A DNA stretch of 64,000 nt from Petrolisthes cinctipes (GCA_033782935.1 JAWQEG010000167.1:2729501-2793500); one strand, 5' to 3'. Shown: positions 24,901-39,300, numbered from the stretch's first letter. The notes: generated by a model not told the origin, from the letters alone. A program made the numbers and translations.

Positions 24901-27065
24901 AGCAATCTGCACATGCCTACTCAGTGCTAGAATGTTTTTAAAATACAGGCTTAAAACATGCTATAAATCGATATTTTAGGTGCCCAAAGTCAATATGTGT
25001 ATGCATCTTCTGTACCCGTCTATATCCCAAATTCAGGTTCAAAACACCAGAAAATTCGGTATTTTTGGGTCCCAGAAGCGATCTGTACATGCCTACTCCT
25101 TGCTAGAATTTTTTCAAGATACAGACCCAAAACATGCTCAAAATCGATATTTTAGGTGCAAAAAGTCGATATGTGCATGCATCCTCTGTACCAGGTTATA
25201 TCCCAAATTCTGGCTCAAAACCCCGAAAAATCGATATTTTTGGGTCCCAAAAGCGATCTGTACATGCCTACTTAGTGCTAGAATATTTTCAAATTATACG
25301 CCGAAAACATACTAAAATTCGATATTTTGGGTGCCAAAGTCGATATGTGCATGCATCTTTTGTACCCGTTTATATCTCAAATTCAGGCTCAGAACACCCT
25401 AAAATTCGATTTATTTGGGTTCCAGAAGCGATCTGTATGTGTCTACTCAGTGTTAGAGTATTTTAAAAATACAGGCCCAAAACATGCTCAAAATCGATAT
25501 TTTGTGTGCCCAAAGTCGATATGTGCATGCATCTTCTGTACCCGTTTATATCTCAAATTCAGACTGAAAACACCCGAATATTCAATATTTTTGGGTCCCA
25601 AAAGCAATGTGTACATGCATACTCCGTGTTAGAGTATTTTCAAAATACAGGTCTAAAACATGCTGAAAATCTATATTTTAGCTGCCCAAAGTCAATATGT
25701 GTATGTATCTTCTGTACCCGTCGATATCCCAAATTCAGGTTCAAAACACTCGAAAATTCGATATTTTTGGGTCCCAGAAGCAATCTGTACATGCCTACTT
25801 CTTGCTAGAATGTTTTCAAGATACAGACCCAAAACATGCTCAAAATCGATATTTTAGGTGCAAAAAGTCGAAATGTGCATGCATCTTCTGTACCCGTTTA
25901 TATCTCAAATTCAGGCTCAAAACACCCGAAAATTCGATATTTTTGGGTCCCCGAAGCGATCTGTACATGCCTACTCCGTGTTATAGTTTTTTCAAAATAC
26001 AGGCCCAAAACATGCTCAAAATCGATATTTTAGGTGCCCAAAGTCGATATGTGCATGCATCTTCTGTATCCGTCTATATCCCAAATTCAGGTTCAAAACA
26101 CCCGAAAATTCGATATTTTTGGGTCCCAAAAGCGATCTGTTCATGCCTACTCCTTACTAGAATTTTTTAAGATACAAACCCAAGACATGCTCAAAATCGA
26201 TATTTTATGTGCAAAAAGTCGATATGTGCATGAATCTTCTGTACCCGTTTATATCTCAAATTCAGGCTCAAAACACCAGAAATTTCGATATTTTTGGGTC
26301 CCAAAAGCGATCTGTACATGCCTACTCAGTGCTAGAATATTTTCAAATTATACGCCGAAAATATTCTAAAAATCGTTATTTTGGGTGCCAAAGTCGATAT
26401 GTGCATGCATCTTCTGTACCCGTTTATATCTCAAATTCAGGCTCAAAACACCCAAAAAATCGATATTTTTGTGTCCCAGAAGCGATCTGTACATGTCTAC
26501 ACCGTGCTATAGCATTTTCAAAATACAGGCCCAAAACATGCTCAAAACCGATATTTTAGGTGCCCAAAGTCGATATGTGCATGCATCATCTGTACCCGTT
26601 CATATCTCAAATTCAGGCTCAGAACACCCTAAAATTCGATTTATTTGGGTTCCAGAAGCGATCTGTACATGTCTACTCCGTGTTAGAGTATTTTTAAAAT
26701 ACAGGCCCAGAACATGCTAAAAATCGATATTTTAGGTGCCTATAGTCGATATGTGCATGCATCTTCTGTACCCGTTTATATCTCAAATTCAGGCTCAAAA
26801 CACCCGAAAATTCAATATTTTTGGGTCCCAGAAGCGATCTGTACGTGCATACTCCGTGTTAGAGTGTTTTTAAAATACAGGCCCAAAACATGCTGAAAAT
26901 CGATATTTTATGTGCCAAAAGTCAATATGTGTATGCATCTTCTGGACACGTGTATATCCCTAATTCAAGTTCAAAACACCAGAAAATTCGATACTTTTGG
27001 GTCCCAAAAGCGATCTGTACATGCCTACTCCTTGCTAGAATTTTTTCAAGATACAGACCAAAAAC

Positions 27066-27592
27066 ATGCTCAAAATCGATATTTTAAGTGCAAAAAGTCG
27101 ATATGTGCATGCATCTTCTGTACCCGTTTTTATCTCAAATTCAGGCTTAAAACTCCGAAAATTCGATATTTTTGGGTCCCTTAAGCAATCTGCACATGCC
27201 TACTCAGTGCTAGAATGTTTTTAAAATACAGGCTTAAAACATGCTATAAATCGATATTTTAGGTGTCCAAATTCGATATGTGCATGCATCTTCTGTACCC
27301 GTTTATATCTCAAATTCAGGCTCAAAACACCCTAAAATTCAATATTTTTGGGTCCCAGAAGCAATCTGTACATGCCTACTTCTTGCTAGAATGTTTTCAA
27401 GATACAAACCCAAAACATGCTCAAAATCGATATTTTAGGTGCAAAAAGTCGAAATGTGCATGCATCTTCTGTACCCGTTTATATCTCAAATTCAGGCTCA
27501 AAACACCCGAAAATTCGATATTTTTGGGTCCCCGAAGCGATCTGTACATGCCTACTCCGTGTTATAGTTTTTTCAAAATACAGGCCCAAAAC
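27066..27592 (+). repeat. Three linking monomers between the left and middle blocks
   Basis: Units at 27066 (175 bp), 27241 and 27417 join L2 to the 6-kb repeat block. The first is the CTTAAAACTCCG type. The second is a hybrid: it starts like the GTGTCCAAATTCG type and continues with CCCAGAAGCAATC and CTTCTTGCTAG. The third is the GTCGAAATG type. The hybrid at 27,241-27,416 probably records the exchange that joined the two blocks. Confidence 0.65.
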
Positions 27593-28639
27593 ATGCTCAA
27601 AATCGATATTTTAGGTGCCCAAAGTCGATATGTGCATGCATCTTCTGGACACGTGTATATCCTTAATTCAAGTTCAAAACACCAGAAAATTCGATACTTT
27701 TGGGTCCCAAAAGCGATCTGTACATGCCTACTCCTTGCTAGAATGTTTTCAAGATACAGACGAAAAACATGCTCAAAATCGATATTTTAAGTGCAAAAAG
27801 TGGATATGTGCATGCATCTTCTGTACCCGTTTATATCTCAAATTCAGGCTTAAAACTCCGAAAATTCGATATTTTTGGGTCCCTTAAGCAATCTGCACAT
27901 GCCTACTCAGTGCTAGAATGTTTTTAAAATACAGGCTTAAAACATGCTATAAATCGATATTTTAGGTGTCCAAATTCTATATGTGCATGCATCTTCTGTA
28001 CCCGTTTATATCTCAAATTCAGGCTCAAAACACCCGAAAATTCAATATTTTTGGGTCCCAGAAGCGATCTGTACATGCCTACTCCGTGTTAATGTATTTT
28101 CAAAATACAGGCCCAAAACATGCTGAAAATCTATATATTAGGTGCCCAAAGTCAATATGTGTATGCATCTTCTGTACCCGTCTATATCCCAAATTCAGGT
28201 TCAAAACACCAGAAAATTCGGTATTTTTGGGTCCCAGAAGCGATCTGTACATGCCTACTCCTTGCTAGAATTTTTTCAAGATACAGACCCAAAACATGCT
28301 CAAAATCGATATTTTAGGTGCAAAAAGTCGATATGTGCATGCATCCTCTGTACCAGGTTATATCCCAAATTCTGGCTCAAAACCCCCAATAAATCGATAT
28401 TTTTGGGTCCCAGAAGCGATCTGTACATGCCTACTCAGTGCTAGAATATTTTCAAATTATACGCCGAAAACATACTGAAAATCGATATTTTGGGTGCCAA
28501 AGTCGATATGTGCATGCATCTTCTGTACCCGTTTATATCTCAAATTTAGGCTCAGAACACCCTAAAATTCGATTTGTTTGGGTTCCTGAAGCGATCTGTA
28601 CGTGTCTACTCAGTGTTAGAGTATTTTAAAAATACAGGC

Positions 28640-31600
28640 CCAAAAGATGCTCAAAATCGATATTTTGGGTGCCCAAAGTCGATATGTGCATGCATCTTCT
28701 GTACCCGTTTATATCTCAAATTTAGACTCAAAACACCCGAATATACAATATTTTTGGGTCCCAAAAGCAATGTGTACATGCATACTCCGTGTTAGAGTAT
28801 TTTCAAAATACAGGTCTAAAACATGCTGAAAATCTATATTTTAGCTGCCCAAAGTCAATATGTGTATGTATCTTCTGTACCCGTCGATATCCCAAATTCA
28901 GGTTCAAAACACTCGAAAACTCGATATTTTTGGGTCCCAGAAGCAATCTGTACATGCCTACTTCTTGCTAGAATGTTTTCAAGATACAGACCCAAAACAT
29001 GCTCAAAATCGATATTTTAGGTGCAAAAAGTCGAAATGTGCATGCATCTTCTGTACCCGTTTATATCTCAAATTCAGGCTCAAAACACCCGAAAATTCGA
29101 TATTTTTGGGTCCCTGAAGCGATCTGTACATGCCTACTCCGTGTTATAGTTTTTTCAAAATACAGGACCAAAACATGCTCAAAATCGATATTTTAGGTGC
29201 AAAAAGTCGATATGTGCATGCATCTTCTGTACCCGTTTATATCTCAAATTCAGGCTCAAAACTCCGAAAATTCGATATTTTTGGGTCCCAGAAGCAATCT
29301 TCACATGCCTACTCAGTGCTAGAATGTTTTTAAAATACAGGCTTAAAACATGCTTTAAATCGATATTTTAGGTGTCCAAAGTCGATATGTGCATGCATCT
29401 TCTGAACCCGTTTATATCTCAAATTCAGGCTCAAAACACCCGAAAATTCGATATTTTTGGGTCCCAAAAGCGATCTGTACATGTCTACTCCGTGTTAGAG
29501 TATTTTTAAAATACAGGCCCAAAACATGCTAAAAATCGATATTTTAGGTGCCCAAAGTCGATATGTGCATGCATCATCTGTACCCGTTTATATCTCAAAT
29601 TAAGGCTCAAAACACCCGAAAATTCAATATTTTTGGGTCCCAGTAGCGATCTGTACGTGCACACTCCGTGTTAGAGTGTTTTTAAAATACAGGGCCAAAA
29701 CATGCTAAAAATCGATATTTTATGTGCCCAAAGTCAAAATGTGTATGCATCTTCTGTACACGTGTATATCCCTAATTCAGGTTCAAAACACCAGAAAATT
29801 CGATATTTTTGGGTCCCAGAAACGATCTGTACATGCCTACTCCGTGTTAATGTATTTTCAAAATACAGGCCCAAAACATGCTGAAAATCTATATTTTAGG
29901 TGCCCAAAGTCAATATGTGCATGCATCTTCTGTACACGTCTATTACCCAAATTCAGGTTCAAAACACCAGAAAATTCGGTATTTTTGGGTCCAAGAAGCG
30001 ATCTGTACGTGCATACTCCGTGTTAGAGTGTTTTTAAAATACAGGCCCAAAACATGCTGAAAATCGATATTTTATGTGCCCAAAGTCAATATGTGTATGC
30101 ATCTTCTGTACCCGTTTATATCTCAAATTCAGGCTCAAAACACCCTAAAATTCGATATTTTTGTGTCCCTGAAGCGATCTGTACATGTCTACACCGTGCT
30201 AGAGTATTTTCAAAATACAGGCCCAAAACATGCTCAAAATCGATATTTTGGGTGCCCAAAGTCGATATGTGCATGCATCTTCTGTACCCGTTTATATCTC
30301 AAATTTAGACTCAAAACACCCGAATATACAATATTTTTGGGTCCCAAAAGCAATGTGTACATGCATACTCCGTGTTAGAGTATTTTCAAAATACAGGTCT
30401 AAAACATGCTGAAAATCTATATTTTAGCTGCCCAAAGTCAATATGTGTATGTATCTTCTGTACCCGTCGATATCCCAAATTCAGGTTCAAAACACTCGAA
30501 AACTCGATATTTTTGGGTCCCAGAAGCAATCTGTACATGCCTACTTCTTGCTAGAATGTTTTCAAGATACAGACCCAAAACATGCTCAAAATCGATATTT
30601 TAGGTGCAAAAAGTCGAAATGTGCATGCATCTTCTGTACCCGTTTATATCTCAAATTCAGGCTCAAAACACCCGAAAATTCGATATTTTTGGGTCCCTGA
30701 AGCGATCTGTACATGCCTACTCCGTGTTATAGTTTTTTCAAAATACAGGACCAAAACATGCTCAAAATCGATATTTTAGGTGCAAAAAGTCGATATGTGC
30801 ATGCATCTTCTGTACCCGTTTATATCTCAAATTCAGGCTCAAAACTCCGAAAATTCGATATTTTTGGGTCCCAGAAGCAATCTTCACATGCCTACTCAGT
30901 GCTAGAATGTTTTTAAAATACAGGCTTAAAACATGCTTTAAATCGATATTTTAGGTGTCCAAAGTCGATATGTGCATGCATCTTCTGAACCCGTTTATAT
31001 CTCAAATTCAGGCTCAAAACACCCGAAAATTCGATATTTTTGGGTCCCAAAAGCGATCTGTACATGTCTACTCCGTGTTAGAGTATTTTTAAAATACAGG
31101 CCCAAAACATGCTAAAAATCGATATTTTAGGTGCCCAAAGTCGATATGTGCATGCATCATCTGTACCCGTTTATATCTCAAATTAAGGCTCAAAACACCC
31201 GAAAATTCAATATTTTTGGGTCCCAGTAGCGATCTGTACGTGCACACTCCGTGTTAGAGTGTTTTTAAAATACAGGGCCAAAACATGCTAAAAATCGATA
31301 TTTTATGTGCCCAAAGTCAATATGTGTATGCATCTTCTGTACACGTGTATATCCCTAATTCAGGTTCAAAACACCAGAAAATTCGATATTTTTGGGTCCC
31401 AGAAACGATCTGTACATGCCTACTCCGTGTTAATGTATTTTCAAAATACAGGCCCAAAACATGCTGAAAATCTATATTTTAGGTGCCCAAAGTCAATATG
31501 TGCATGCATCTTCTGTACACGTCTATTACCCAAATTCAGGTTCAAAACACCAGAAAATTCGGTATTTTTGGGTCCAAGAAGCGATCTGTACGTGCATACT

Positions 31601-31693
31601 CCGTGTTAGAGTGTTTTTAAAATACAGGCCCAAAACATGCTGAAAATCGATATTTTATGTGCCCAAAGTCAATATGTGTATGCATCTTCTGTA
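28640..31693 (+). repeat. Tandem duplication of 9 monomers (1,583 bp) inside M0
   Basis: The stretch 28,640-30,111 is repeated at 30,223-31,693. Monomer boundaries at 28823, 28999, 29702, 29878 and 30054 recur at 30406, 30582, 31285, 31461 and 31637. Private variants such as GGTCCAAGAAGCG and CCAGTAGCGATC are shared, and I see few differences, for example GTCAAAATG near 29,733 against GTCAATATG near 31,316. The last ~110 bases of the first copy (30,112-30,222) match a different unit, seen at about 32,570, so the junction was later altered. Confidence 0.82.
31285..31460 (+). repeat. Monomer subfamily with TACACGTGTA (exemplar)
   Basis: This is a relative of the CACGTG subfamily in which TCTGGACACGTG reads TCTGTACACGTG, making a perfect 10-base palindrome at 31340-31349. 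It occurs mainly in the middle block (29702, 31637, 31989, 35508, 36210, 36562, 36914, 41663, 42364, 43068) and again at 57659 and 61878. Some members read GTCAAAATG in place of GTCAATATG. Confidence 0.82.
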
Positions 31694-33396
31694 CACGTGT
31701 ATATCCCTAATTCAAGTTCAAAACACCCGAAAATTCGATATTTTTCGGTCCCAAAAGCGATCTGTACATGTCTACTCCGTGTTAGAGTATTTTTAAAATA
31801 CAGGCCCAAAACATGCTAAAAATCGATATTTTAGGTGCCCAAAGTCGATATGTGCATGCATCATCTGTACCCGTTTATATCTCAAATTAAGGCTCAAAAC
31901 ACCCGAAAATTCAATATTTTTGGGTCCCAGAAGCGATCTGTACGTGCACACTCTGTGTTAGAGTGTTTTTAAATTACAGGGTCAAAACATGCAAAAAATC
32001 AATATTTTATGTGCCCAAAGTCAAAATGTGTATGCATCTTCTGTACACGTGTATATCCCTAATTCAGGTTCAAAACACCAGAAAATTCGATATTTTTGGG
32101 TCTTAGAAACGATCTGTACATGCCTACTCCGTGTTAATGTATTTTCAAAATACAGGCCCAAAACATGCTGAAAATCTATATTTTAGGTGCCCAAAGTCAA
32201 TATGTGCATGCATCTTCTGTACCCGTCTATTACCCAAATTCAGGTTCAAAACACCAGAAAATTCGGTATTTTTGGGTCCCAGAAGCGATCTGTAAATGCC
32301 TACTCCTTGCTAGAATTTTTTCAAGATATAGACCCAAAACATGCTCAAAATCGATATTTTAGGTGCAAAAAGTCGATATGTGCATGCATCCTCTGTACCC
32401 GGTTATATCCCAAATTCTGGGTCAAAACCTCCGAAAATTCGATATTTTTGGGTCCCAGAAGCGATCTGTACATGCCTACTCAGTGCTAGAATATTTTCAA
32501 ATTATACGCCGAAAACATACTAAAAATCGATATTTTGGGTGCCAAAGTCGATATGTGCATGCATCTTCTGTACCCGTTTATATCTCAAATTCAGGCTCAA
32601 AATACCCAAAAAATCGATATTTTTGTGTCCCTGAAGCGATCTGTACATGTCTACACCGTGCTAGAGTATTTTCAAAATACAGGCCCAAAACATGCTCAAA
32701 ATCGATATTTTAGGTGCAAAAAGTCGATATGTGCATGTAACTTCTGTACCCGTTTATATCTCAAATTCAGGCTCAAAACACCCGAAAATTTCATATTTTT
32801 GGGTCCCTTAAGCGATCTGTACATGCATACTCAGTGCTAGAATGTTTTCAAAATATAGGCTCAAAACATGCTAAAAATCGATATTTTAGGTGTCCAAAGT
32901 CGATATGTGCATGCATCTTCTGTACCCGTTTATATCTCAAATTCAGGCTCAAAACACCCGAAAATTCGTTATTTTTGTGTCCCAAAAGCGATCTGTACAT
33001 GTCTACTCCGTGTTAGAGTATTTTTAAAATACAGGCCCAAAACATGCTAAAAAAACGATATTCTAGGTGTCCAAAGTCGATATGTGCATGGATCTTCTGT
33101 ACCCGTTTATATCTCAAATTCAGGCTCAAAACACCCGAAAAATCGATATTTTTGGGTCCCAGGAGCGATCTGTACATGCCTACTCCGTGTTAGAGTATTT
33201 TTAAAATACAGGCCCAGAACATGCTAAAAATCGATATTTTAGGTGCCTAAAGTCGATATGTGCATGCATCTTCTGTACCCGTTTATATCTCAAATTCAGG
33301 CTCAAAACACCCGAAAATTCAATATTTTTGGGTCCCAGAAGCGATCTGTACGTGCATACTCCGTGTTAGAGTGTTTTTAAAATACAGGCCCAAAAC

Positions 33397-36300
33397 ATGC
33401 TGAAAATCGATATTTTATGTGCCAAAAGTCAATATGTGTATGCATCTTCTGGACACGTGTATATCCCTAATTCAAGTTCAAAACACCAGAAAATTCGATA
33501 CTTTTGGGTCCCAAAAGCGATCTGTACATGCCTACTCCTTGCTAGAATGTTTTCAAGATACAGACCAAAAACATGCTCAAAATCGATATTTTAAGTGCAA
33601 AAAGTCGATATGTGCATGCATCTTCTGTACCCGTTTATATCTCAAATTCAGGCTTAAAACTCCGAAAATTCGATATTTTTGGGTCCCTTAAGCAATCTGC
33701 ACATGCCTACTCAGTGCAAGAATGTTTTTAAAATACAGGCTTAAAACATGCTATAAATCGATATTTTAGTTGTCCAAATTCGATATGTGCATGCATCTTC
33801 TGTACCCGTTTATATCTCAAATTCAGGCTCAAAACACCCGAAAATTCAATATTTTTGGTTCCCAGAAGCGATCTGTACATGCCTACTCCGTGTTAATGTA
33901 TTTTCAAAATACAGGCCCAAAACATGCTGAAAATCTATATATTAGGTGCCCAAAGTCAATATGTGTATGCATCTTCTGTACCCGTCGATATCCCAAATTC
34001 AGGTTCAAAACACCAGAAAATTCGGTATTTTTGGGTACCAGAAGCGATCTGTACATGCCTACTCCTTGCTAGAATTTTTTCAAGATACAGACCCAAAACA
34101 TGCTCAAAATCGATATTTTAGGTGCAAAAAGTCGATATGTGCATGCATCCTCTGTACCAGGTTATATCCCAAATTCTGGCTCATAACCCCCGAAAAATCG
34201 ATATTTGTGGGTCCCAGAAGCGATCTGTACATGCCTACTCAGTGCTAGAATATTTTCAAATTATACGCCGAAAACATACTGAAAATCGATATTTTTGGTG
34301 CCAAAGTCGATATGTGCATGCATCTTCTGTACCCGTTTATATCTCAAATTCAGGCTCAGAACACCCTAAAATTCGATTTGTTTGGGTTCCTGAAGCGATC
34401 TGTACGTGTCTACTCAGTGTTAGAGTATTTTAAAAATACAGGCCCAAAACATGCTCAAAATCGATATTTTGGGTGCCCAAAGTCGATATGTGCATGCATC
34501 TTCTGTACCCGTTTATATCTCAAATTTAGACTCAAAACACCCGAATATACAATATTTTTGGGTCCCAAAAGCAATGTGTACATGCATACTCCGTGTTAGA
34601 GTATTTTCAAAATACAGGTCTAAAACATGCTGAAAATCTATATTTTAGCTGCCCAAAGTCAATATGTGTATGTATCTTCTGTACCCGTCGATATCCCAAA
34701 TTCAGGTTCAAAACACTCGAAAACTCGATATTTTTGGGTCCCAGAAGCAATCTGTACATGCCTACTTCTTGCTAGAATGTTTTCAAGATACAGACCCAAA
34801 ACATGCTAAAAATCGATATTTTAGGTGCAAAAAGTCGAAATGTGCATGCATCTTCTGTACCCGTTTATATCTCAAATTCAGGCTCAAAACACCCGAAAAT
34901 TCGATATTTTTGGGTCCCCGAAGCGATCTGTACATGCCTACTCCGTGTTATAGTTTTTTCAAAATACAGGACCAAAACATGCTCAAAATCGATATTTTAG
35001 GTGCCCAAAGTCGATATGTGCATGCATCTTCTGTATCCGTCTATATCCCAAATTCAGGTTCAAAACACCCGAAAATTCGATATTTTTGGGTCCCTTAAGC
35101 GATCTGTACATGCATACTCAGTGCTAGAATGTTTTCAAAATATAGGCTCAAAACATGCTAAAAATCGATATTTTAGGTGTCCAAATTCGATATGTGCATG
35201 CATCTTCTGTACCCGTTTATATCTAAAATTCAGGCTCAAAACACCCGAAAATTCGATATTTTTGGGTCCCAAAAGCAAACTGTACATGTCTACTCCGAGT
35301 TAGAGTATTTTTTAAAATACAGTCCCAAAACATGCTAAAAATCGATATTTTAGGTGCCCAAAGTCGATATGTGCAAGCATCTTCTGTACCCGTTTATATC
35401 TCAAATTCAGGCTCAAAACACCCGAAAATTCAATATTTTTGGGTCCCAGAAGCGATCTGTACGTGCATACTCAGTGTTAGAGTGTTTTTAAAATACAGGC
35501 CCAAAACATGCTGAAAATCGATATTTTATGTGCCCAAAGTCAATATGTGTATGCATCTTCTGTACACGTGTATATCCCTAATTCAAGTTCAAAAGACCAG
35601 AAAATTCGATATTTTTGGGTCTCAAAAGCGATCTGTACATGCCTACTCCTTGCTAGAATGTTTTCAAGATACCGTCCAAAACATGCTCAAAATCGATATT
35701 TTAAGTGCAAAAAGTCGATATGTGCATGCATCTTCTGTACCCGTTTATATCTCAAATTCAGGCTCAAAACTCCGAAAATTCGATATTTTTGGGTCCCAGA
35801 AGCAATCTTCACATGCCTACTCAGTGCTAGAATGTTTTTAAAATACAGGCTTAAAACATGCTTTAAATCGATATTTTAGGTGTCCAAAGTCGATATGTGC
35901 ATGCATCTTCTGTACCCGTTTATATCTCAAATTCAGGCTCAAAACACCCGAAAATTCGATATTTTTGGGTCCCAAAAGCGATCTGTACATGTCTACTCCG
36001 TGTTAGAGTATTTTTAAAATACAGGCCCAAAACATGCTAAAAATCGATATTTTAGGTGCCCAAAGTCGATATGTGCATGCATCATCTGTACCCGTTTATA
36101 TCTCAAATTAAGGCTCAAAACACCCGAAAATTCAATATTTTTGGGTCCCAGTAGCGATCTGTACGTGCACACTCCGTGTTAGAGTGTTTTTAAAATACAG
36201 GGCCAAAACATGCTAAAAATCGATATTTTATGTGCCCAAAGTCAAAATGTGTATGCATCTTCTGTACACGTGTATATCCCTAATTCAGGTTCAAAACACC

Positions 36301-39300
36301 AGAAAATTCGATATTTTTGGGTCTCAGAAACGATCTGTACATGCCTACTCCGTGTTAATGTATTTTCAAAATACAGGCCCAAAACATGCTGAAAATCTAT
36401 ATTTTAGGTGCCCAAAGTCAATATGTGCATGCATCTTCTGTACCCGTCTATTACCCAAATTCAGGTTCAAAACACCAGAAAATTCGGTATTTTTGGGTCC
36501 AAGAAGCGATCTGTACGTGCATACTCCGTGTTAGAGTGTTTTTAAAATACAGGCCAAAAACATGCTGAAAATCGATATTTTATGTGCCCAAAGTCAATAT
36601 GTGTATGCATCTTCTGTACACGTGTATATCCCTAATTCAAGTTCAAAACACCCGAAAATTCGATATTTTTCGGTCCCAAAAGCGATCTGTACATGTCTAC
36701 TCCGTGTTAGAGTATTTTTAAAATACAGGCCCAAAACATGCTAAAAATCGATATTTTAGGTGCCCAAAGTCGATATGTGCATGCATCATCTGTACCCGTT
36801 TATATCTCAAATTAAGGCTCAAAACACCCGAAAATTCAATATTTTTGGGTCCCAGAAGCGATCTGTACGTGCACACTCTGTGTTAGAGTGTTTTTAAATT
36901 ACAGGGTCAAAACATGCAAAAAATCAATATTTTATGTACCCAAAGTCAAAATGTGTATGCATCTTCTGTACACGTGTATATCCCTAATTCAGGTTCAAAA
37001 CACCAGAAAATTCGATATTTTTGGGTCTTAGAAACGATCTGTACATGCCTACTCCGTGTTAATGTATTTTCAAAATACAGGCCCAAAACATGCTGAAAAT
37101 CTATATTTTAGGTGCCCAAAGTCAATATGTGCATGCATCTTCTGTACCCGTCTATTACCCAAATTCAGGTTCAAAACACCAGAAAATTCGGTATTTTTGG
37201 GTCCCAGAAGCGATCTGTAAATGCCTACTCCTTGCTAGAATTTTTTCAAGATATAGACCCAAAACATGCTCAAAATCGATATTTTAGGTGCAAAAAGTCG
37301 ATATGTGCAAGCATCCTCTGTACCCGGTTATATCCCAAATTCTGGGTCAAAACCTCCGAAAATTCGATATTTTTGGGTCCCAGAAGCGATCTGTACATGC
37401 CTACTCAGTGCTAGAATATTTTCAAATTATACGCCGAAAACATACTAAAAATCGATATTTTGGGTGCCAAAGTCGATATGTGCATGCATCTTCTGTACCC
37501 GTTTATATCTCAAATTCAGGCTCAAAACACCCGAAAATTCGTTATTTTTGGGTCCCAAAAGCGATCTGTACATGTCTACTCCGTGTTAGAGTATTTTTAA
37601 AATACAGGCCCAAAACATGCTAAAAAAACGATATTCTAGGTGTCCAAAGTCGATATGTGCATGGATCTTCTGTACCCGTTTATATCTCAAATTCAGGCTC
37701 AAAACACCCGAAAAATCGATATTTTTGGGTCCCAGGAGCGATCTGTACATGCCTACTCCGTGTTAGAGTATTTTTAAAATACAGGCCCAGAACATGCTAA
37801 AAATCGATATTTTAGGTGCCTAAAGTCGATATGTGCATGCATCTTCTGTACCCGTTTATATCTCAAATTCAGGCTCAAAACACCCGAAAATTCAATATTT
37901 TTGGGTCCCAGAAGCGATCTGTACGTGCATACTCCGTGTTAGAGTGTTTTTAAAATACAGGCCCAAAACATGCTGAAAATCGATATTTTATGTGCCAAAA
38001 GTCAATATGTGTATGCATCTTCTGGACACGTGTATATCCCTAATTCAAGTTCAAAACACCAGAAAATTCGATACTTTTGGGTCCCAAAAGCGATCTGTAC
38101 ATGCCTACTCCTTGCTAGAATGTTTTCAAGATACAGACCAAAAACATGCTCAAAATCGATATTTTAAGTGCAAAAAGTCGATATGTGCATGCATCTTCTG
38201 TACCCGTTTATATCTCAAATTCAGGCTTAAAACTCCGAAAATTCGATATTTTTGGGTCCCTTAAGCAATCTGCACATGCCTACTCAGTGCAAGAATGTTT
38301 TTAAAATACAGGCTTAAAACATGCTATAAATCGATATTTTAGTTGTCCAAATTCGATATGTGCATGCATCTTCTGTACCCGTTTATATCTCAAATTCAGG
38401 CTCAAAACACCCGAAAATTCAATATTTTTGGGTCCCAGAAGCGATCTGTACATGCCTACTCCGTGTTAATGTATTTTCAAAATACAGGCCCAAAACATGC
38501 TGAAAATCTATATATTAGGTGCCCAAAGTCAATATGTGTATGCATCTTCTGTACCCGTCTATATCCCAAATTCAGGTTCAAAACACCAGAAAATTCGGTA
38601 TTTTTGGGTACCAGAAGCGATCTGTACATGCCTACTCCTTGCTAGAATTTTTTCAAGATACAGACCCAAAACATGCTCAAAATCGATATTTTAGGTACAA
38701 AAAGTCGATATGTGCATGCATCCTCTGTACCAGGTTATATCCCAAATTCTGGCTCAAAACCCCCGAAAAATCGATATTTGTGGGTCCCAGAAGCGATCTG
38801 TACATGCCTACTCAGTGCTAGAATATTTTCAAATTATACGCCGAAAACATACTGAAAATCAATATTTTTGGTGCCAAAGTCGATATGTGCATGCATCTTC
38901 TGTACCCGTTTATATCTCAAATTCAGGCTCAGAACACCCTAAAATTCGATTTGTTTGGGTTCCTGAAGCGATCTGTACGTGTCTACTCAGTGTTAGAGTA
39001 TTTTAAAAATACAGGCCCAAAACATGCTCAAAATCGATATTTTGGGTGCCCAAAGTCGATATGTGCATGCATCTTCTGTACCCGTTTATATCTCAAATTT
39101 AGACTCAAAACACCCGAATATACAATATTTTTGGGTCCCAAAAGCAATGTGTACATGCATACTCCGTGTTAGAGTATTTTCAAAATACAGGTCTAAAACA
39201 TGCTGAAAATCTATATTTTAGCTGCCCAAAGTCAATATGTGTATGTATCTTCTGTACCCGTCGATATCCCAAATTCATTTTCAAAACACTCGAAAACTCG

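Larger units (their letters stand above)
20038..27065 (+). repeat. Large higher-order unit L2, 7,028 bp (40 monomers)
   Basis: This is the tandem partner of L1. Homology at the 7,028-base offset stops near 27,143, where this copy continues GGCTTAAAACTCCG and L1 at 20,115 continues GGTTCAAAACACCCG. Private differences include TATTTTCGGG at about 22,075 (TATTTTTGGG in L1), TGTTCATGCC near 24,383 and TGCATGAATC near 26,230. Identity above 99% over more than 5 kb indicates a recent duplication, or an assembly artefact that long reads should exclude. Confidence 0.88.
27593..33396 (+). repeat. Middle higher-order unit M0, 5,804 bp (33 monomers)
   Basis: This is the first of three tandem copies. 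The CACGTG-type monomer at its start and the following eight monomers match 39,552 onward at a constant offset of 11,959. The last part (32,165-33,396) matches 43,244-44,475 at 11,079. Between these lies a private 9-monomer duplication. The unit is shorter than M1 and M2 by whole monomers, not by partial ones. Confidence 0.8.
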
